Shown: positions 18,860-29,090, numbered from the stretch's first letter. The stretch is DNA of 64,000 nt from Piscinibacter sp. XHJ-5 (GCF_029855045.1 NZ_CP123228.1:5332001-5396000); one strand, 5' to 3'. The notes: generated by a model not told the origin, from the sequence alone. A program made the numbers and translations.

Positions 18860-20188
18860 ATGGAGCCTTCCTCGATCAATGACCCCTTCGCCGCGCTCGA
18901 CGACCAGCGGACCTTCATCAAGCCGACGCCGGGCGGCCGCACGACCACCGTCCCCCGCCCGCCGGACGTCGCCACGATAGGCGGCGACACCGCGCCGCCC
19001 GAGCCCTCCGGCGACAACGGCCTGAATCCCCTGGTCGCGCTGGCCAACCGCCTGCTGCTGGTGGTGCCCCAGCTGCGTGCGACGCGCCATGTCGACGATC
19101 CGGCGGCGCTGCGCAACTCGCTTGCACAGGGCATCCGCGACTTCGCCGCCCGCGCGACGGCGCAGGGCATCGCGCCCGAGCGCGTGATGGCGGCGCGGTA
19201 CGTGCTGTGCACGATGATCGACGAGGCCGCCGCCGACACGCCGTGGGGCGGCGCCGGCGTGTGGGGCGGCCACAGCCTGCTCGCGATGTTCCACAACGAG
19301 ACCGAGGGTGGCGAGAAGGTCTTCCAGCTGATGGCGCGGCTGGCCGAGAAGCCCGCCGTCAACCGCGACCTGCTGGAGCTCATCTACAGCGCGCTGACCC
19401 TCGGCTTCGAAGGCCGCTACCGCGTCATCGCCAACGGCCGCGCGCAGCTGGAAGCGGTGCGCGACAAGCTGGCGCAGATCCTCAAGCAGCAGCGCGGCGA
19501 TCATGCGCATGCGCTGGCACAGCATTGGCAGGGTCAGCCGGTCGGGCGCCGCAGCGCCTACAGCTGGCTGCCGCTGGCCGCGGCCGCCGGCGTGTCGGCC
19601 CTGCTGATGATGGGCGTGTACCTGGCGCTGAGGTCGTCTCTCGACACCCGTTCGGATCCGGTGTTCCACCAGATCCAGAGCCTGCGTCTCACAGCGCCGG
19701 TGGTCAGCGCACCGCAGCCGGCGCCCAGGCCGCGGCTCGCGCAGTTCCTGCAGTCGGACATCAAGGCCGGCCTCGTCGCGGTGCGCGACGAGATCGACCG
19801 CAGCGTCGTCACCATCCGCGGCGACGGCGCGTTCGCCCCCGGCAGCGCCACGCTGCTGCCCGAGCGCGAGCCGTTGATGGGCCGCATTGCCGACGCCCTG
19901 GCGCAGGTCAGCGGCAACGTGCTCGTCACCGGCCACACCGACAGCCAGCCGATCTCGCGCACGGCGCGCTTCCCGTCGAACTGGCATCTGTCGGAGGAGC
20001 GCGCGCGCACGGTGCGCGACCTGCTCGTCTCGCGCAAGGTTGCGGCCGAGCGCATCCGCGCCGAAGGGCGTGCCGATGCCGAGCCGGTGGTGGCCAACGA
20101 CACCGCCGGCAATCGCGCGCTGAACCGGCGCGTGGAGGTCACGCTGTTCGTCGGCCGCGATGCGCCCAACAAGGCTGCCGCCAGATGA
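18860..20188 (+). CDS. tssL: T6SS inner-membrane protein TssL with C-terminal OmpA domain
   Basis: A 442-aa fusion. Residues about 55-225 are the DotU/TssL cytoplasmic domain (NPLVALANRLLLVVPQLR, RYVLCTMIDEAAADTPWG). A single membrane helix follows near residues 233-252 (YSWLPLAAAAGVSALLMMGVY). The rest is periplasmic and ends in an OmpA-like peptidoglycan-binding domain (VTGHTDSQPI, SEERARTVRDLL, NRRVEVTLF). This 'evolved' TssL can anchor the machine to the wall without a separate TagL. The stop overlaps the tssM ATG (ATGA). Confidence 0.95.
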   Translation: MEPSSINDPFAALDDQRTFIKPTPGGRTTTVPRPPDVATIGGDTAPPEPSGDNGLNPLVALANRLLLVVPQLRATRHVDDPAALRNSLAQGIRDFAARATAQGIAPERVMAARYVLCTMIDEAAADTPWGGAGVWGGHSLLAMFHNETEGGEKVFQLMARLAEKPAVNRDLLELIYSALTLGFEGRYRVIANGRAQLEAVRDKLAQILKQQRGDHAHALAQHWQGQPVGRRSAYSWLPLAAAAGVSALLMMGVYLALRSSLDTRSDPVFHQIQSLRLTAPVVSAPQPAPRPRLAQFLQSDIKAGLVAVRDEIDRSVVTIRGDGAFAPGSATLLPEREPLMGRIADALAQVSGNVLVTGHTDSQPISRTARFPSNWHLSEERARTVRDLLVSRKVAAERIRAEGRADAEPVVANDTAGNRALNRRVEVTLFVGRDAPNKAAAR

Positions 20189-23100
20189 AGAAGCTGCTCG
20201 GCCTGATCTTCAACCGCTGGGTGCTGCTCGCGGTGCTGCTGCTCGCCGTCGCGATGGTGATCTGGATCGTCGGGCCGCTGCTGGGGATCGGCGAGGCGCA
20301 CCCGCTGGAGACCGAGTCGTCGCGCTGGATCGCGATCGGCGTCATCGCGGCCCTGTGCGTGCTCGTCATGGCGTGGAAGAGCTGGCGCGCGCGGCGCGGC
20401 AACTCCGCGGTCGTCCAGCAGCTGATGACCAGCGCGTCGGGGCCGGAAAAGAAGGAAGCCGACAGCCCCGACCTGCTGGCGGTGCGCCAGCGCTTCGAGC
20501 AGGCGATGCACACGCTCAAGCGCGCGCGCTTCGGCGCCGGCGGCCTGCTGCAGGGCTGGTCGTCCAAGCTCGGCGGACGCTACCTCTACGAGCTGCCCTG
20601 GTACCTGATCATCGGCGCGCCGGGCTCGGGCAAGACGACGGCGCTGCACAACTGCGGACTCAAGTTCCCGCTGGCCGGCAACGTCGGCGACCATGCGGTG
20701 CGCGGTGTCGGCGGCACGCGCCACTGCGACTGGTGGTTCACCGACCAGGCGGTGCTGATCGACACCGCCGGGCGCTTCACGACGCAGGACAGCGACCGCG
20801 AGAGCGACCGCGCGACCTGGGGCGGCTTCCTCGGCATGCTGAAGCGCTCGCGCCCGCGCCAGCCGGTCAACGGCGTGCTGGTGACCGTGTCGGTGACGGA
20901 CCTGCTCACCAAGAGCGTGGCCGAGCGGCGCCACCATGCCGCCACCGTGCGCCAGCGCCTGCAGGAGCTGCACGAGCACCTGTCGATCCGCTTCCCGATC
21001 TACCTGCTGGTCACCAAGTCGGACCTGCTGGCCGGCTTCATGGATTACTTCGCATTGCTCGACAAGGAGCAGCGCGCCACGCCGTGGGGGTCCACCTTCC
21101 CGCTGGGCGACGGCAGCGCGCAGCGGCTGCAGCGCTTCGGCGACGAGTTCGACGCGCTGCTGCAGCGGCTGAACGACGGCCTCATCGAGCGGCTGCAGGC
21201 CGAGCGCGATCCGCAGCGGCGCGCGCGCATCTACGGCTTCCCCGGACAGTTCGCCGGCCTGCGCGGCGTGCTGCAGGAGTTCCTCGAGACGGTGTTCTCC
21301 CCGTCTCCGTACGAAGCGGAGCCGCTGCTGCGCGGCGTGTACTTCGTGAGCGGCACGCAGGAAGGCACGCCGATCGACCGCGTGCTGGGCTCCATCGCCC
21401 GCAGCTACCGGCTGGAGCGCGCCGTCATCGCGCCCAATCAGGCGAGCGGCAAGAGCTACTTCCTCACCCGCCTGCTCGGCGAGGTGGTGTTCGCCGAGAG
21501 CGGGCTGGCCGGCACCAACCTGCAGTGGGAGCGCCGTCGCCAATGGCTGGCCTGCGGCGGCTACGCCACCGCCGGCATCGTGACGGTGGCCGCGCTTTCG
21601 GCGTGGACCGTGAGCTACGTGCAGAACCGGCGCTACGTCGACCACGTGGCGCAGCGCGTGGACCAGGTGCGCCAGCTCGTGCAGGCCGCGCCGAACCGCG
21701 CTTCGCCCGACGTGCTGCCGGTGCTGCCCCCGCTGGTCGCGACGCGCAGCCTGCCCGCCGCAGAGCGCGATGTGCCCTGGTCGCTGGGGTTCGGCCTGTA
21801 CCAGGGACCCAAGCTCGACAGCGCCGCACGCCAGGCCTACCACCGCATGCTCGTCGACGCGGTGCTCCCGCGCCTCGGCCTGCGTGTCGAGGAGCAGCTG
21901 CGCCAGGCCGGCACCGCGCCCGACAGCCTGTACGAGGCGCTGAAGGCTTACCTGATGCTGCACGACGTCCAGCACTTCGACGCCGATGCGCTGAAGGCCT
22001 ACGTCGAGGCCGACTGGGACGCGCAGCTCGGCCGATCGATCGATGCCGAGCAGCGCGCGCAGCTCAGCGAGCATCTCGATGCGCTGCTCGCGCAAGGCGC
22101 GGTCGTGTCACCGCTGCCGCAGGACAAGGCGCTGATCGACTTCCACCGCGCGCGCCTGGCCACCGTCACGCTGCCGCAGCGCATCTACAACCGCATGCGC
22201 CACCAGGGACTGGGCAGCGAGTTCCCTGAATTCACGGTGGTGCGGGCGGCCGGCAACAACGCGGCGCTGGTGTTCACCCGCGCCAGCGGCGCACCGCTCA
22301 CCAAGGGCGTGCCGGGCCTGTTCTCGTACGACGGCTACTACCGTGGCTTCCAGAAGGAGGTCAAGCGGGTGGCGCAGCAGCTCGCCGAGGAGCAGGCCTG
22401 GGTGCTCGGCGTGGCCGAGACGCCCAAGGACGCCGCGACCGCGGTGCGCGCCGGCGACCAGCTGCTCGACGACGTGCGCCGCATCTATCTCAACGAATAC
22501 GCCGTGACCTGGGAAGGCTTCATTGCCGACGTGCGGCTGCTGCCCATGACCAGCCTCGCGCAATCGATCCAGATGGCGCGCCTGCTGTCGGCGCCCGACA
22601 GCCCGCTGCCGCCGCTGATGAAGGCGATGTCGCGCGAGACCACCCTGCTCGCTTCCAGCGGGAAGAACCTCGTCGAGAAGGCGGGCGACCGCGCGACCGA
22701 CGTGCTGAAGAAGAGCCGCGACGCGATCGCCGATGCGCTCGCCGCCAAGAAGACCGAGTCCGGCCCGCGCATCGAGAGCCTGGTCGACGACCGCTTCGTC
22801 GGCCTGCGCCGCCTGGTGACCGCGCCCGACGGCGGCAAGCCGCCGCTGGACGACACGATCGCGCTGATCGGAGAGGTCCATCTGCTGCTGAATGCGGTGG
22901 ACAGCGCCGTCAAGGGCGGCGCCGCGCCGCAGCCTTCGCCGCTGCCGAACAAGGTGAAGACCGAAGCGGCGCGCCTGCCCGAGCCGATGCGCTCGATGAT
23001 GGACAACCTGTCGGCGAGCAGCGCCAGCCTGTCGCAGATCCTCGTGCGCCAGAACCTCGCCCAGGAGGTGAGGTCGCAGGTCGGCGAGTTCTGCCAGCAG

Positions 23101-23751
23101 GCGGTGGCCGGCCGCTACCCGCTCGATCCGCGCTCGCCCCGCGATGCGACGACCGCCGACTTCGCGCTGCTGTTCGGGCCCGGCGGCAAGATCGACCAGC
23201 TCTTCCAGCAGCGGCTCGCGAGCTACGTCGACACCACCACGCGGCCCTGGCGCTTTCGCGCCGTCGAGGGCGTGCCGCTGGGCACCGATGCCGGCACGCT
23301 GCCGCAGTTCCAGCGTGCGCAGGCGATCCGCGAGACCTTCTTCCCGGCCGGCAACACGCCGTCGCTGCGGCTTCAGTTCAAGCCGGTCGAGATGGACGCC
23401 TCGCTGAAGCAGTTCATCCTCGACGTCGACGGTCAGATCGTGCGCTACGACCACGGGCCGCAGATCCCGACCTCGGTGCAGTGGCCGGGGCCGCGCGGCA
23501 CGTCGCAGGTGCGCGTGCAGGTGAGCCCGCCGGGGTCGGGCAGCACCTTCGGCCTGGTGCACGACGGCCCGTGGGCGCTGCTGCGGCTGTTCGATCGCGT
23601 GAAGATCGAGCCGACCAGCGTGCCCGAGCGCTTTCGCGCGACCTTCGACGTCGACGGCCGCAAGGCGGTGTTCGAGATCACCGCCAGCAGCGTGCGCAAT
23701 CCGTTCCGGCTGCGCGAGCTCAACGAGTTCGCCTGCCCGACCGGGCTTTGA
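20185..23751 (+). CDS. tssM: T6SS inner-membrane protein TssM (IcmF)
   Basis: A 1188-aa TssM of full length. Two N-terminal membrane helices (residues about 12-34 and 48-64) precede a cytoplasmic NTPase-like domain with Walker A GAPGSGKT (144-151) and LIDTAGR (191-197). A third helix (near residue 455, YATAGIVTVAALSAWTVSYV) leads to the periplasmic part with the ImcF-related and DUF1215-type C-terminal beta domain. Because Walker A is intact, nucleotide binding is possible. The ATG overlaps the tssL stop. Confidence 0.96.
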   Translation: MKKLLGLIFNRWVLLAVLLLAVAMVIWIVGPLLGIGEAHPLETESSRWIAIGVIAALCVLVMAWKSWRARRGNSAVVQQLMTSASGPEKKEADSPDLLAVRQRFEQAMHTLKRARFGAGGLLQGWSSKLGGRYLYELPWYLIIGAPGSGKTTALHNCGLKFPLAGNVGDHAVRGVGGTRHCDWWFTDQAVLIDTAGRFTTQDSDRESDRATWGGFLGMLKRSRPRQPVNGVLVTVSVTDLLTKSVAERRHHAATVRQRLQELHEHLSIRFPIYLLVTKSDLLAGFMDYFALLDKEQRATPWGSTFPLGDGSAQRLQRFGDEFDALLQRLNDGLIERLQAERDPQRRARIYGFPGQFAGLRGVLQEFLETVFSPSPYEAEPLLRGVYFVSGTQEGTPIDRVLGSIARSYRLERAVIAPNQASGKSYFLTRLLGEVVFAESGLAGTNLQWERRRQWLACGGYATAGIVTVAALSAWTVSYVQNRRYVDHVAQRVDQVRQLVQAAPNRASPDVLPVLPPLVATRSLPAAERDVPWSLGFGLYQGPKLDSAARQAYHRMLVDAVLPRLGLRVEEQLRQAGTAPDSLYEALKAYLMLHDVQHFDADALKAYVEADWDAQLGRSIDAEQRAQLSEHLDALLAQGAVVSPLPQDKALIDFHRARLATVTLPQRIYNRMRHQGLGSEFPEFTVVRAAGNNAALVFTRASGAPLTKGVPGLFSYDGYYRGFQKEVKRVAQQLAEEQAWVLGVAETPKDAATAVRAGDQLLDDVRRIYLNEYAVTWEGFIADVRLLPMTSLAQSIQMARLLSAPDSPLPPLMKAMSRETTLLASSGKNLVEKAGDRATDVLKKSRDAIADALAAKKTESGPRIESLVDDRFVGLRRLVTAPDGGKPPLDDTIALIGEVHLLLNAVDSAVKGGAAPQPSPLPNKVKTEAARLPEPMRSMMDNLSASSASLSQILVRQNLAQEVRSQVGEFCQQAVAGRYPLDPRSPRDATTADFALLFGPGGKIDQLFQQRLASYVDTTTRPWRFRAVEGVPLGTDAGTLPQFQRAQAIRETFFPAGNTPSLRLQFKPVEMDASLKQFILDVDGQIVRYDHGPQIPTSVQWPGPRGTSQVRVQVSPPGSGSTFGLVHDGPWALLRLFDRVKIEPTSVPERFRATFDVDGRKAVFEITASSVRNPFRLRELNEFACPTGL

Positions 23752-23767
23752 CATCCGGAGCCGGATC

Positions 23768-24478
23768 GTGACGCCTGCCTGGTCCGCGCCGGCCTCCGAA
23801 AGCCGCGATGCGCCGGGCTGGTACGGCAAGCTGGCGACACTGGGCGACTTCGCGCAGCGCCGGCTGCCGCAGCCGTGGCTCGCCGCCTGCGACGCCTGGC
23901 TGTCGGCCGCCATGCGAAGCAGCCGCGAACACCTCGGCGAGCGCTGGCTGCAGATCTACCTCACGGCACCGCTGCTGCGCTTCGCCTGGACCCCCGGCGT
24001 GATCGACACGCAGTGGTGGTTCGGACTGCTGATGCCCAGCTGCGACAGCGTCGGCCGCTACTACCCGCTGCTGATCGCCCATCCGCGCCTGCGCCCGCCG
24101 GAGGACCGCATCGCACTGGACCACCTGGAGCTCTGGTACGAGCACCTCGCGCAGGCCGCGATGCGCACGCTCAACGACGGTCAGGGCTCGGTCGAGGCGC
24201 TGGAGGCCGCGCTGCACGAGGCGCCGCCGTGGCCGACACCCGGACGCGGCCCGCTGATGCCTTCGCAGACGATGTCGCAGGGCCTGCATCTGCGGCTGGG
24301 ACGCACGGCGACCCTGTCGCAGTGGCTGCATGCGCTGGCGGCGCAGGAGCTGACGTCGCGCCTGGCCGGCTGCTCGGTGTGGTGGCGGGCGACAGAAGGC
24401 GGCGTCGATGATTCGGTCGACATCGTGCGGGGATTGCCGCAAGGGAGGGCGTTCGTCGAGCTGCTGGGTGAAACGTGA
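23768..24478 (+). CDS. tagF: T6SS-associated protein TagF
   Basis: A 236-aa TagF: GWYGKLATLGDFAQRRLPQPWL near the start and the segment WWFGLLMPSCDSVGRYYPLLIA are diagnostic. In Pseudomonas, TagF restrains T6SS assembly by binding the FHA protein. A kinase, phosphatase and FHA protein are encoded at 46-53.5 kb, so the partner exists here. The GTG start has GGAG about 9 bases upstream and lies 16 bases after the tssM stop. Confidence 0.92.
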   Translation: MTPAWSAPASESRDAPGWYGKLATLGDFAQRRLPQPWLAACDAWLSAAMRSSREHLGERWLQIYLTAPLLRFAWTPGVIDTQWWFGLLMPSCDSVGRYYPLLIAHPRLRPPEDRIALDHLELWYEHLAQAAMRTLNDGQGSVEALEAALHEAPPWPTPGRGPLMPSQTMSQGLHLRLGRTATLSQWLHALAAQELTSRLAGCSVWWRATEGGVDDSVDIVRGLPQGRAFVELLGET

Positions 24479-24525
24479 GCGTCCTGCATTCGGGCACGTC
24501 GCTTGCCGCATGAGGGTCCCGCCTC

Positions 24526-24792
24526 ATGGAGCACGCCATGTTCAAGTTACTGTTCGGGATCGCCGTCGGGATGGTGGTTGCCAACGCCCTGCAACGCAAG
24601 AACGAGTCCGCCCGCCGGCCCGCGGCGCGCGGCGTCGAGGGAGGCGTCGACGAACTGACGTCGGCAGCCGATCATCTTCCGACGGACACGTCGTCGCTCA
24701 ATGCCGGCGACGGAACGCCCTCGGCACGTTCGGCCTCGGGGCGCGCGCAGCCAGCGATCGGTGAGACGAGCAATACATTCAACGCGGCCTAG
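24526..24792 (+). CDS. Small single-pass membrane protein of unknown function
   Basis: An 88-aa frame; an alternative ATG at 24538 gives 84 aa starting MFKLLFGIAVGMVVANALQR. A short hydrophobic N-terminal helix (residues 5-20) is followed by a hydrophilic Ser/Gly/Ala-rich tail, so it is probably a small inner-membrane protein with a cytoplasmic tail. It starts 47 bases after tagF on the same strand. No family is recognised and a T6SS role is not supported beyond proximity. Confidence 0.55.
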   Translation: MEHAMFKLLFGIAVGMVVANALQRKNESARRPAARGVEGGVDELTSAADHLPTDTSSLNAGDGTPSARSASGRAQPAIGETSNTFNAA

Positions 24793-24874
24793 CGTTCCGG
24801 CCGGGGCATTTGATCCACGGAGCTCGCCTCGGCGACACCCTCTGCCTCGAGAGGGAGAGGAGAGCACCCGGTTC

Positions 24875-25936
24875 CTATTTCTTTCGCGCCGGCAGATCGC
24901 TCGCCGACGGGCCGGCCTTCGGCGGCAGCAGCCTGGCCTCGCGCATCAGCAGGCGGTGAAAGGACTCGGCCTTGTCGAGCCAATCGACGAACGCAGGACC
25001 CTGCATCGTTGTCTGCTTGAAGGCGCCGCGGATCATGAACTCCTTCCACTCCGGCACCTGGCGCACCTTGTCGAGCACCTCGCTGTAGTAGGCCACCTGC
25101 TCCGGGGTCGCGCCCGGGGCCATGAAGATGCCGCGCATCATGAGGTACTGCACCGGAATGCCGGCGGACATGCAGGTAGGCAGGTCGGCCCAGCTCTTGT
25201 CGTCGGACACCTTCTGGCGGTACTCGAGCGGCTGTCCGTCGAAGACGCACAACGGGCGGACCACCCGCTCGCGCCACAGCTTCTCGGCCTCGATCGGGTT
25301 GTTGACCGTGAGGTCCACCTGCCGCGTCGCCAGCGAGTTCGCGACGTCCCCGCCGCCCTTCAGCGGCACGTAGCTGATGCGGGTCGAGGCAGCGGTCTCC
25401 AGCAGCACGCTGAGCAGCTGATCCTCCTGTTTGCTCCCGGTACCGCCGAGCCGCAGGGCACCCGGTGCGCCGGTGCGCAACGCGTCCATCAGCTGCTGCG
25501 GCGTGCCGTAGGGCGAGGCGGCGTTGACCCACAGGACGAACTGGTCGAGGGCCAGCATCTTCACCGGCGTGATGTCCCGCCAGCTGAAGTCCACGCCGGT
25601 GGCTAGCGGTGTCGTGAACAGGTTCGACAGCGTGATGACCAGCTTGTGGGGATCGCCGCGAGAAGCCTTCACGTCCAGCAGGCCGTCGGCGCCGGAGTTG
25701 CCCGACTTGTTGACCACGCTCAGCGGCTGGCGCATCAGGCGGTGGTCGGTCACCACCTTCTGGATGAAGCGCGCCATCTGGTCGGCGCCGCCGCCCGTGC
25801 CGGCGGGCACCACCAGCTCGACCGGCGCGGTCGGTTCCCATGCCATGGCCTGCGCCGTTGCGCCGGCGAGGAAGACGGCAATCGCGCAGCGCAGGCGCGA
25901 GCGTTCGCGCGAGCAGCTCGAAGGGGATTTCAACAT
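24875..25936 (-). CDS. Tripartite tricarboxylate transporter receptor (Bug/TctC family)
   Basis: A 353-aa periplasmic solute receptor. A signal peptide (basic start, hydrophobic CAIAVFLAGATAQAMA) is followed by the Bug opening EPTAPVELVVPAGTGGGADQMAR. Bug proteins bind carboxylates for TctAB-type carriers and are hugely expanded in Burkholderiales, usually as orphans. No tctA/tctB is in the window. It faces the small membrane gene. Confidence 0.87.
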   Translation of the reverse strand: MLKSPSSCSRERSRLRCAIAVFLAGATAQAMAWEPTAPVELVVPAGTGGGADQMARFIQKVVTDHRLMRQPLSVVNKSGNSGADGLLDVKASRGDPHKLVITLSNLFTTPLATGVDFSWRDITPVKMLALDQFVLWVNAASPYGTPQQLMDALRTGAPGALRLGGTGSKQEDQLLSVLLETAASTRISYVPLKGGGDVANSLATRQVDLTVNNPIEAEKLWRERVVRPLCVFDGQPLEYRQKVSDDKSWADLPTCMSAGIPVQYLMMRGIFMAPGATPEQVAYYSEVLDKVRQVPEWKEFMIRGAFKQTTMQGPAFVDWLDKAESFHRLLMREARLLPPKAGPSASDLPARKK

Positions 25937-26142
25937 GCGGGGATCGTAGCCCTGGGCGGGGCGGCAGGCATTGGTGCGATCCCCGCTGCAACGTTCGTAT
26001 TTCGCAGTGATGTCGATCTTCGTTCTGCCCCCCGCCCGGGGTCCGCACCATCGCCGTTCGTCAGGGCTTGCGCCCCCCTCGCCAGCGACTGGTGGAGCCC
26101 CGGTTCATCCTCAGCCACGCGCCGCCCACGCGAGTGCCGATC

Positions 26143-27472
26143 TCACCGCCACTTCGCGCCGGCGGAGACAAGCATCGCGGCGATATTGGCCCGGTTATTC
26201 GCCTTCGCGGCTGCGAGCGGAGTCTTGCCGCCAGCGGGCTTGTTGAGGTCCAGCCGCCCCTTGTGCTTGAGCAACTCCGCGACCACGTCTGCATGTCCGT
26301 AGATCGTCGCGATCATGAGGGCAGTGCCAAATTGGGGATGCCCCTTGTTCATGTCGATACGCTCGTCGGTCAAGAGCGCCTTCACTGCGGCGACGTTGCC
26401 ATTGTTCGCTGCCCAATGAAGGGCCGTGCGGCCCTGCTTGTCGGTCTTGTTCGTGTCTGCCTTCGCGCCGATGAGCGCCTTGATGATGGGCTCGGCGTTC
26501 CGTGTGGCCGTCGTCGTCGCGGACATTGGCGCGACTCCCTGGTCGTTGGACAAGTCGACGTCCGCACCGAGCTGAATCAGGAAGTCGACGCCTTCCAAAT
26601 TTCCCCAGGCTGCCGCGTGCCAGAGGGGCGTGATCCCCTTGTAGTCCCGCAAGTTGACGTCCGCCTTGGCGCTTGCCAGAGCGATCGCGGCTGACGTGCA
26701 TTGGTGGACCATCGCGAGGTGCAACGCCGTTCGGCCACTCGGATCGACAGCGTTGACGTCCACGTCCGTGCTGCGAAGCAGTCGGACAATCGACGCGAAG
26801 TCGTTCTTGTAGGTGCGTTCAATCAGCAGCACCGTCCGGTACATGCGGACGTTGTCCGGGGGAAGGTTTGCGGGAACATCCTTGCGACCCGCATGGTGCA
26901 CGACCTTCGGGTCTCCATGCTGACAATCGCCAGATTGCCGTCGTATTCCTCTTTGCCGCCAAAGAGGTTGTAGGTGACGGCTCCGCCTTGCAGCAGCTTC
27001 TGGGGATACCTCGGGATCTCAGCAGCCATTCGTCCGGCCCCGCACGAGAAGAGATTGACCACGATCACCCCCGCCTGGACCAGTTGATCAAAGATCGCGA
27101 CGGCGGGCCAGGACTTGCCCTTGGCGTAGATCAGCTTCTGATTGAGCTGCTTGGACTCGGTGGACTGGGGGCCAGCGGGGGGTTCGTCGAGATGAATGAG
27201 ACGAAGGCGACAGTGTTCTTGGATACCTTCACGCGCTTGGGCTCGTTGGGATCCAGATCCTTGACTCCGTCGCCGATGAAAGTGGCCTTTACACCACCTG
27301 CCGCCGCTTTGAGCTTTTCCAACAAGGAGGGTGCGCCGGGCGCGGGGGTCAGCGCATTGACGCCTGGTCCGAGGAAGATCAGGAACTCCTGAGTGGGCTC
27401 GACAAGGGGCCAGGCAGTCCTGGTGCCGGAGTCGCTCTTGGTTGGTGTCTGAACGCTTGCTTTGGTTTCCAT
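26143..27472 (-). pseudogene. Ankyrin-repeat protein gene interrupted by two frameshifts
   Basis: Three adjacent minus-strand frames join into one 443-aa protein if one C is restored at each of two C-runs on the coding strand (plus-strand G-runs at 27167-27171 and 26909-26911). Frame 1 starts METKASVQTPTKSDSG at 27472. Frame 2 gives PQSTESKQLNQKLIYAKGK through NLAIVSMET. Frame 3 gives PKVVHHAGRKDVP and then about five ankyrin repeats (GRTALHLAMVHQ, GITPLWHAAAWG, GRTALHWAANNG, GTALMIATIYG, GKTPLAAAKAN). The N-terminal 200 residues are unrecognised; they include VVNLFSCGAGRM. Either the gene is decayed or the two homopolymers are under-called in the assembly. Confidence 0.7.
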
Positions 27473-27840
27473 GGCTGAGTCTCGGTTGAGGCGCGCAGAC
27501 ACACGTCTGCACCAGGCAGTGACTCTATGAAGAGCCTGGGGAGGAGACATTCACGCATTTCCGACAAGCCTAGGTCTTCGCACTAGGCTGAATGCTGACT
27601 CCGCGCCTCACCCGCGCCTGGCCCTGTGGCCGGACTGTCCCGGATCCCCTGCGTGTCCATCCCTGGCCCACGCATCGCCCGCGATCGCGACATGGCCCGT
27701 TCGGGCTATCCGACCCCGCTCGCCCGCCTGGCCCGCCGACACGCCGCGAGTGGCTCCTGTGGCCGACGCGGCGGCTGCGCCCGCTGCCTAGAGTTGCGCC
27801 TCATCGAAACGGTCAACCAGCGAAGCGAGCAGGCAGCGTC
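27473..27840. other. Divergent intergenic region with a 7-bp inverted repeat
   Basis: This 368-base space separates the ankyrin gene from the RiPP transporter operon. At 27567-27589 it holds the perfect inverted repeat AGCCTAG-N9-CTAGGCT, a possible operator or hairpin. I find no convincing coding frame or clear promoter in the rest, which is GC-rich. Confidence 0.5.
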
Positions 27841-29088
27841 ATGCGTCCCACTCTGTTCAGGCAAGAAGCGATCGACGCCACGCGGGCCACGCTGGCCGGC
27901 CGCGTGCTCGCCGCGCATCGCCTGCCCTTCGCCGTGCTGAGCGCGCTCGCGGCAGGCATCGCGATCGCCATCGTCTGCTGGGGCATGTGGGGTCAGTACA
28001 CCCGCAAGGCGCATGTCAGCGGCTACCTGACTCCCTCGGCGGGCATGATCAAGGTCTACGCAGGCCAGGCCGGGACGCTCGTCGAGAAGCACGTCCACGA
28101 AGGCCAGAAGGTGACGCGCGGCGACACGCTGTTCGTGCTGTCGACCGAGCGCGGCTCGCCCGAGACGCCGGCCTCGCAGACCGCCGCCATCGGCGCGATT
28201 GCGCAGCGCCAGTCCGCGTTGGCACGGGAGTACGAGTCGCACGCCGGCATCGCACGGCTGCAAGTCGCCGGCACGCAGCAACGCCTGCGTCGCATGGAAG
28301 CGGAGCGGCGCGAGCTCCAGTCCGCCGAGGCCCATCAGCGGCAGCGCGTCGAGAGCGCCGAGCGCGCCTTCGCGCGGTACGAGTCGCTGGGCGCACAGCG
28401 CTTCGTGCCGGAGGCGCAGGTGGAGCAGAAGCGCGACGAGCTGCTCGACCAGCGCGGCCGGCTGAACGAGGTCCTGCGCGACCAGGCGAGCCTCGAGCGC
28501 GAGGTCGAATCGCTGCGGCAGGACCTGGCCTCGGCCGAGTTGCGGGCCACGCACGAGCGCTCCAAGCTCGATCGCGAGAAGGCCCAGCTCTCGCAGGAAC
28601 TCACGGAGCATCAGTCGCGCAGGACCATCGTCATCACGGCGCCGGCGGACGGTATCGCCACCGCCGTGCTGGCCGATCGCGGCCAGACCACGGGCGCGCA
28701 GACCCTGCTGCTGTCGATCCTCCCGGGCGATGGCCGGCTCGAGGCGAAGCTGCTCGTGCCGAGCCGTTCCATCGCCTTCATCGCTCCCGGCGATCAGGTG
28801 TCGCTGCGCTACCAGGCCTTCCCGTACCAGCGCTTCGGCACCTTCAAGGGTCAGGTCACGGAGATCCCGCGCACGATGGTGGCTCCGGGCGAGGCCGATG
28901 GTCCGGTTGCACTTCAGGAATCGGCGTACCGGGTGACCGTGAAGATCGAGGCGCAAGCCGTCCGCACCGAGCGGTCCGAGGTGCCGCTGCAGCCGGGGAT
29001 GCAGCTCGACGCCGACATCTGGCTCGAGCGGCGTCGCCTGGTCGAGTGGCTGTTCGAGCCGATGCTCACCGTGGCCAGGAGAGTCTGA
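27841..29088 (+). CDS. HlyD-family membrane fusion protein of a peptide exporter
   Basis: A 415-aa periplasmic adaptor: cytoplasmic start, one membrane helix near residues 31-50 (LPFAVLSALAAGIAIAIVCW), a lipoyl/barrel half (VSGYLTPSAGMIKVYAGQAGTLVEKHVHEGQKVTRGD), a long coiled coil at about residues 115-265, and the second half with the HlyD C-terminal RTIVITAPADG. This type (as in CvaA) works with C39-peptidase ABC exporters. Its stop lies 2 bases before the exporter ATG. It is the first gene of the RiPP operon; an outer-membrane TolC partner is not in the window. Confidence 0.9.
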   Translation: MRPTLFRQEAIDATRATLAGRVLAAHRLPFAVLSALAAGIAIAIVCWGMWGQYTRKAHVSGYLTPSAGMIKVYAGQAGTLVEKHVHEGQKVTRGDTLFVLSTERGSPETPASQTAAIGAIAQRQSALAREYESHAGIARLQVAGTQQRLRRMEAERRELQSAEAHQRQRVESAERAFARYESLGAQRFVPEAQVEQKRDELLDQRGRLNEVLRDQASLEREVESLRQDLASAELRATHERSKLDREKAQLSQELTEHQSRRTIVITAPADGIATAVLADRGQTTGAQTLLLSILPGDGRLEAKLLVPSRSIAFIAPGDQVSLRYQAFPYQRFGTFKGQVTEIPRTMVAPGEADGPVALQESAYRVTVKIEAQAVRTERSEVPLQPGMQLDADIWLERRRLVEWLFEPMLTVARRV

Positions 29089-29090
29089 CG

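Noticed and set aside
19558..22095. An 845-codon antisense frame across tssL and tssM.
   Set aside because: It has no recognisable motif and arises from third-position GC bias opposite strongly conserved T6SS genes.
27131..27550. A 139-codon frame considered as a separate small gene.
   Set aside because: Its sequence continues without a break in the adjacent frame after restoring one base; it is the first part of the broken ankyrin gene.
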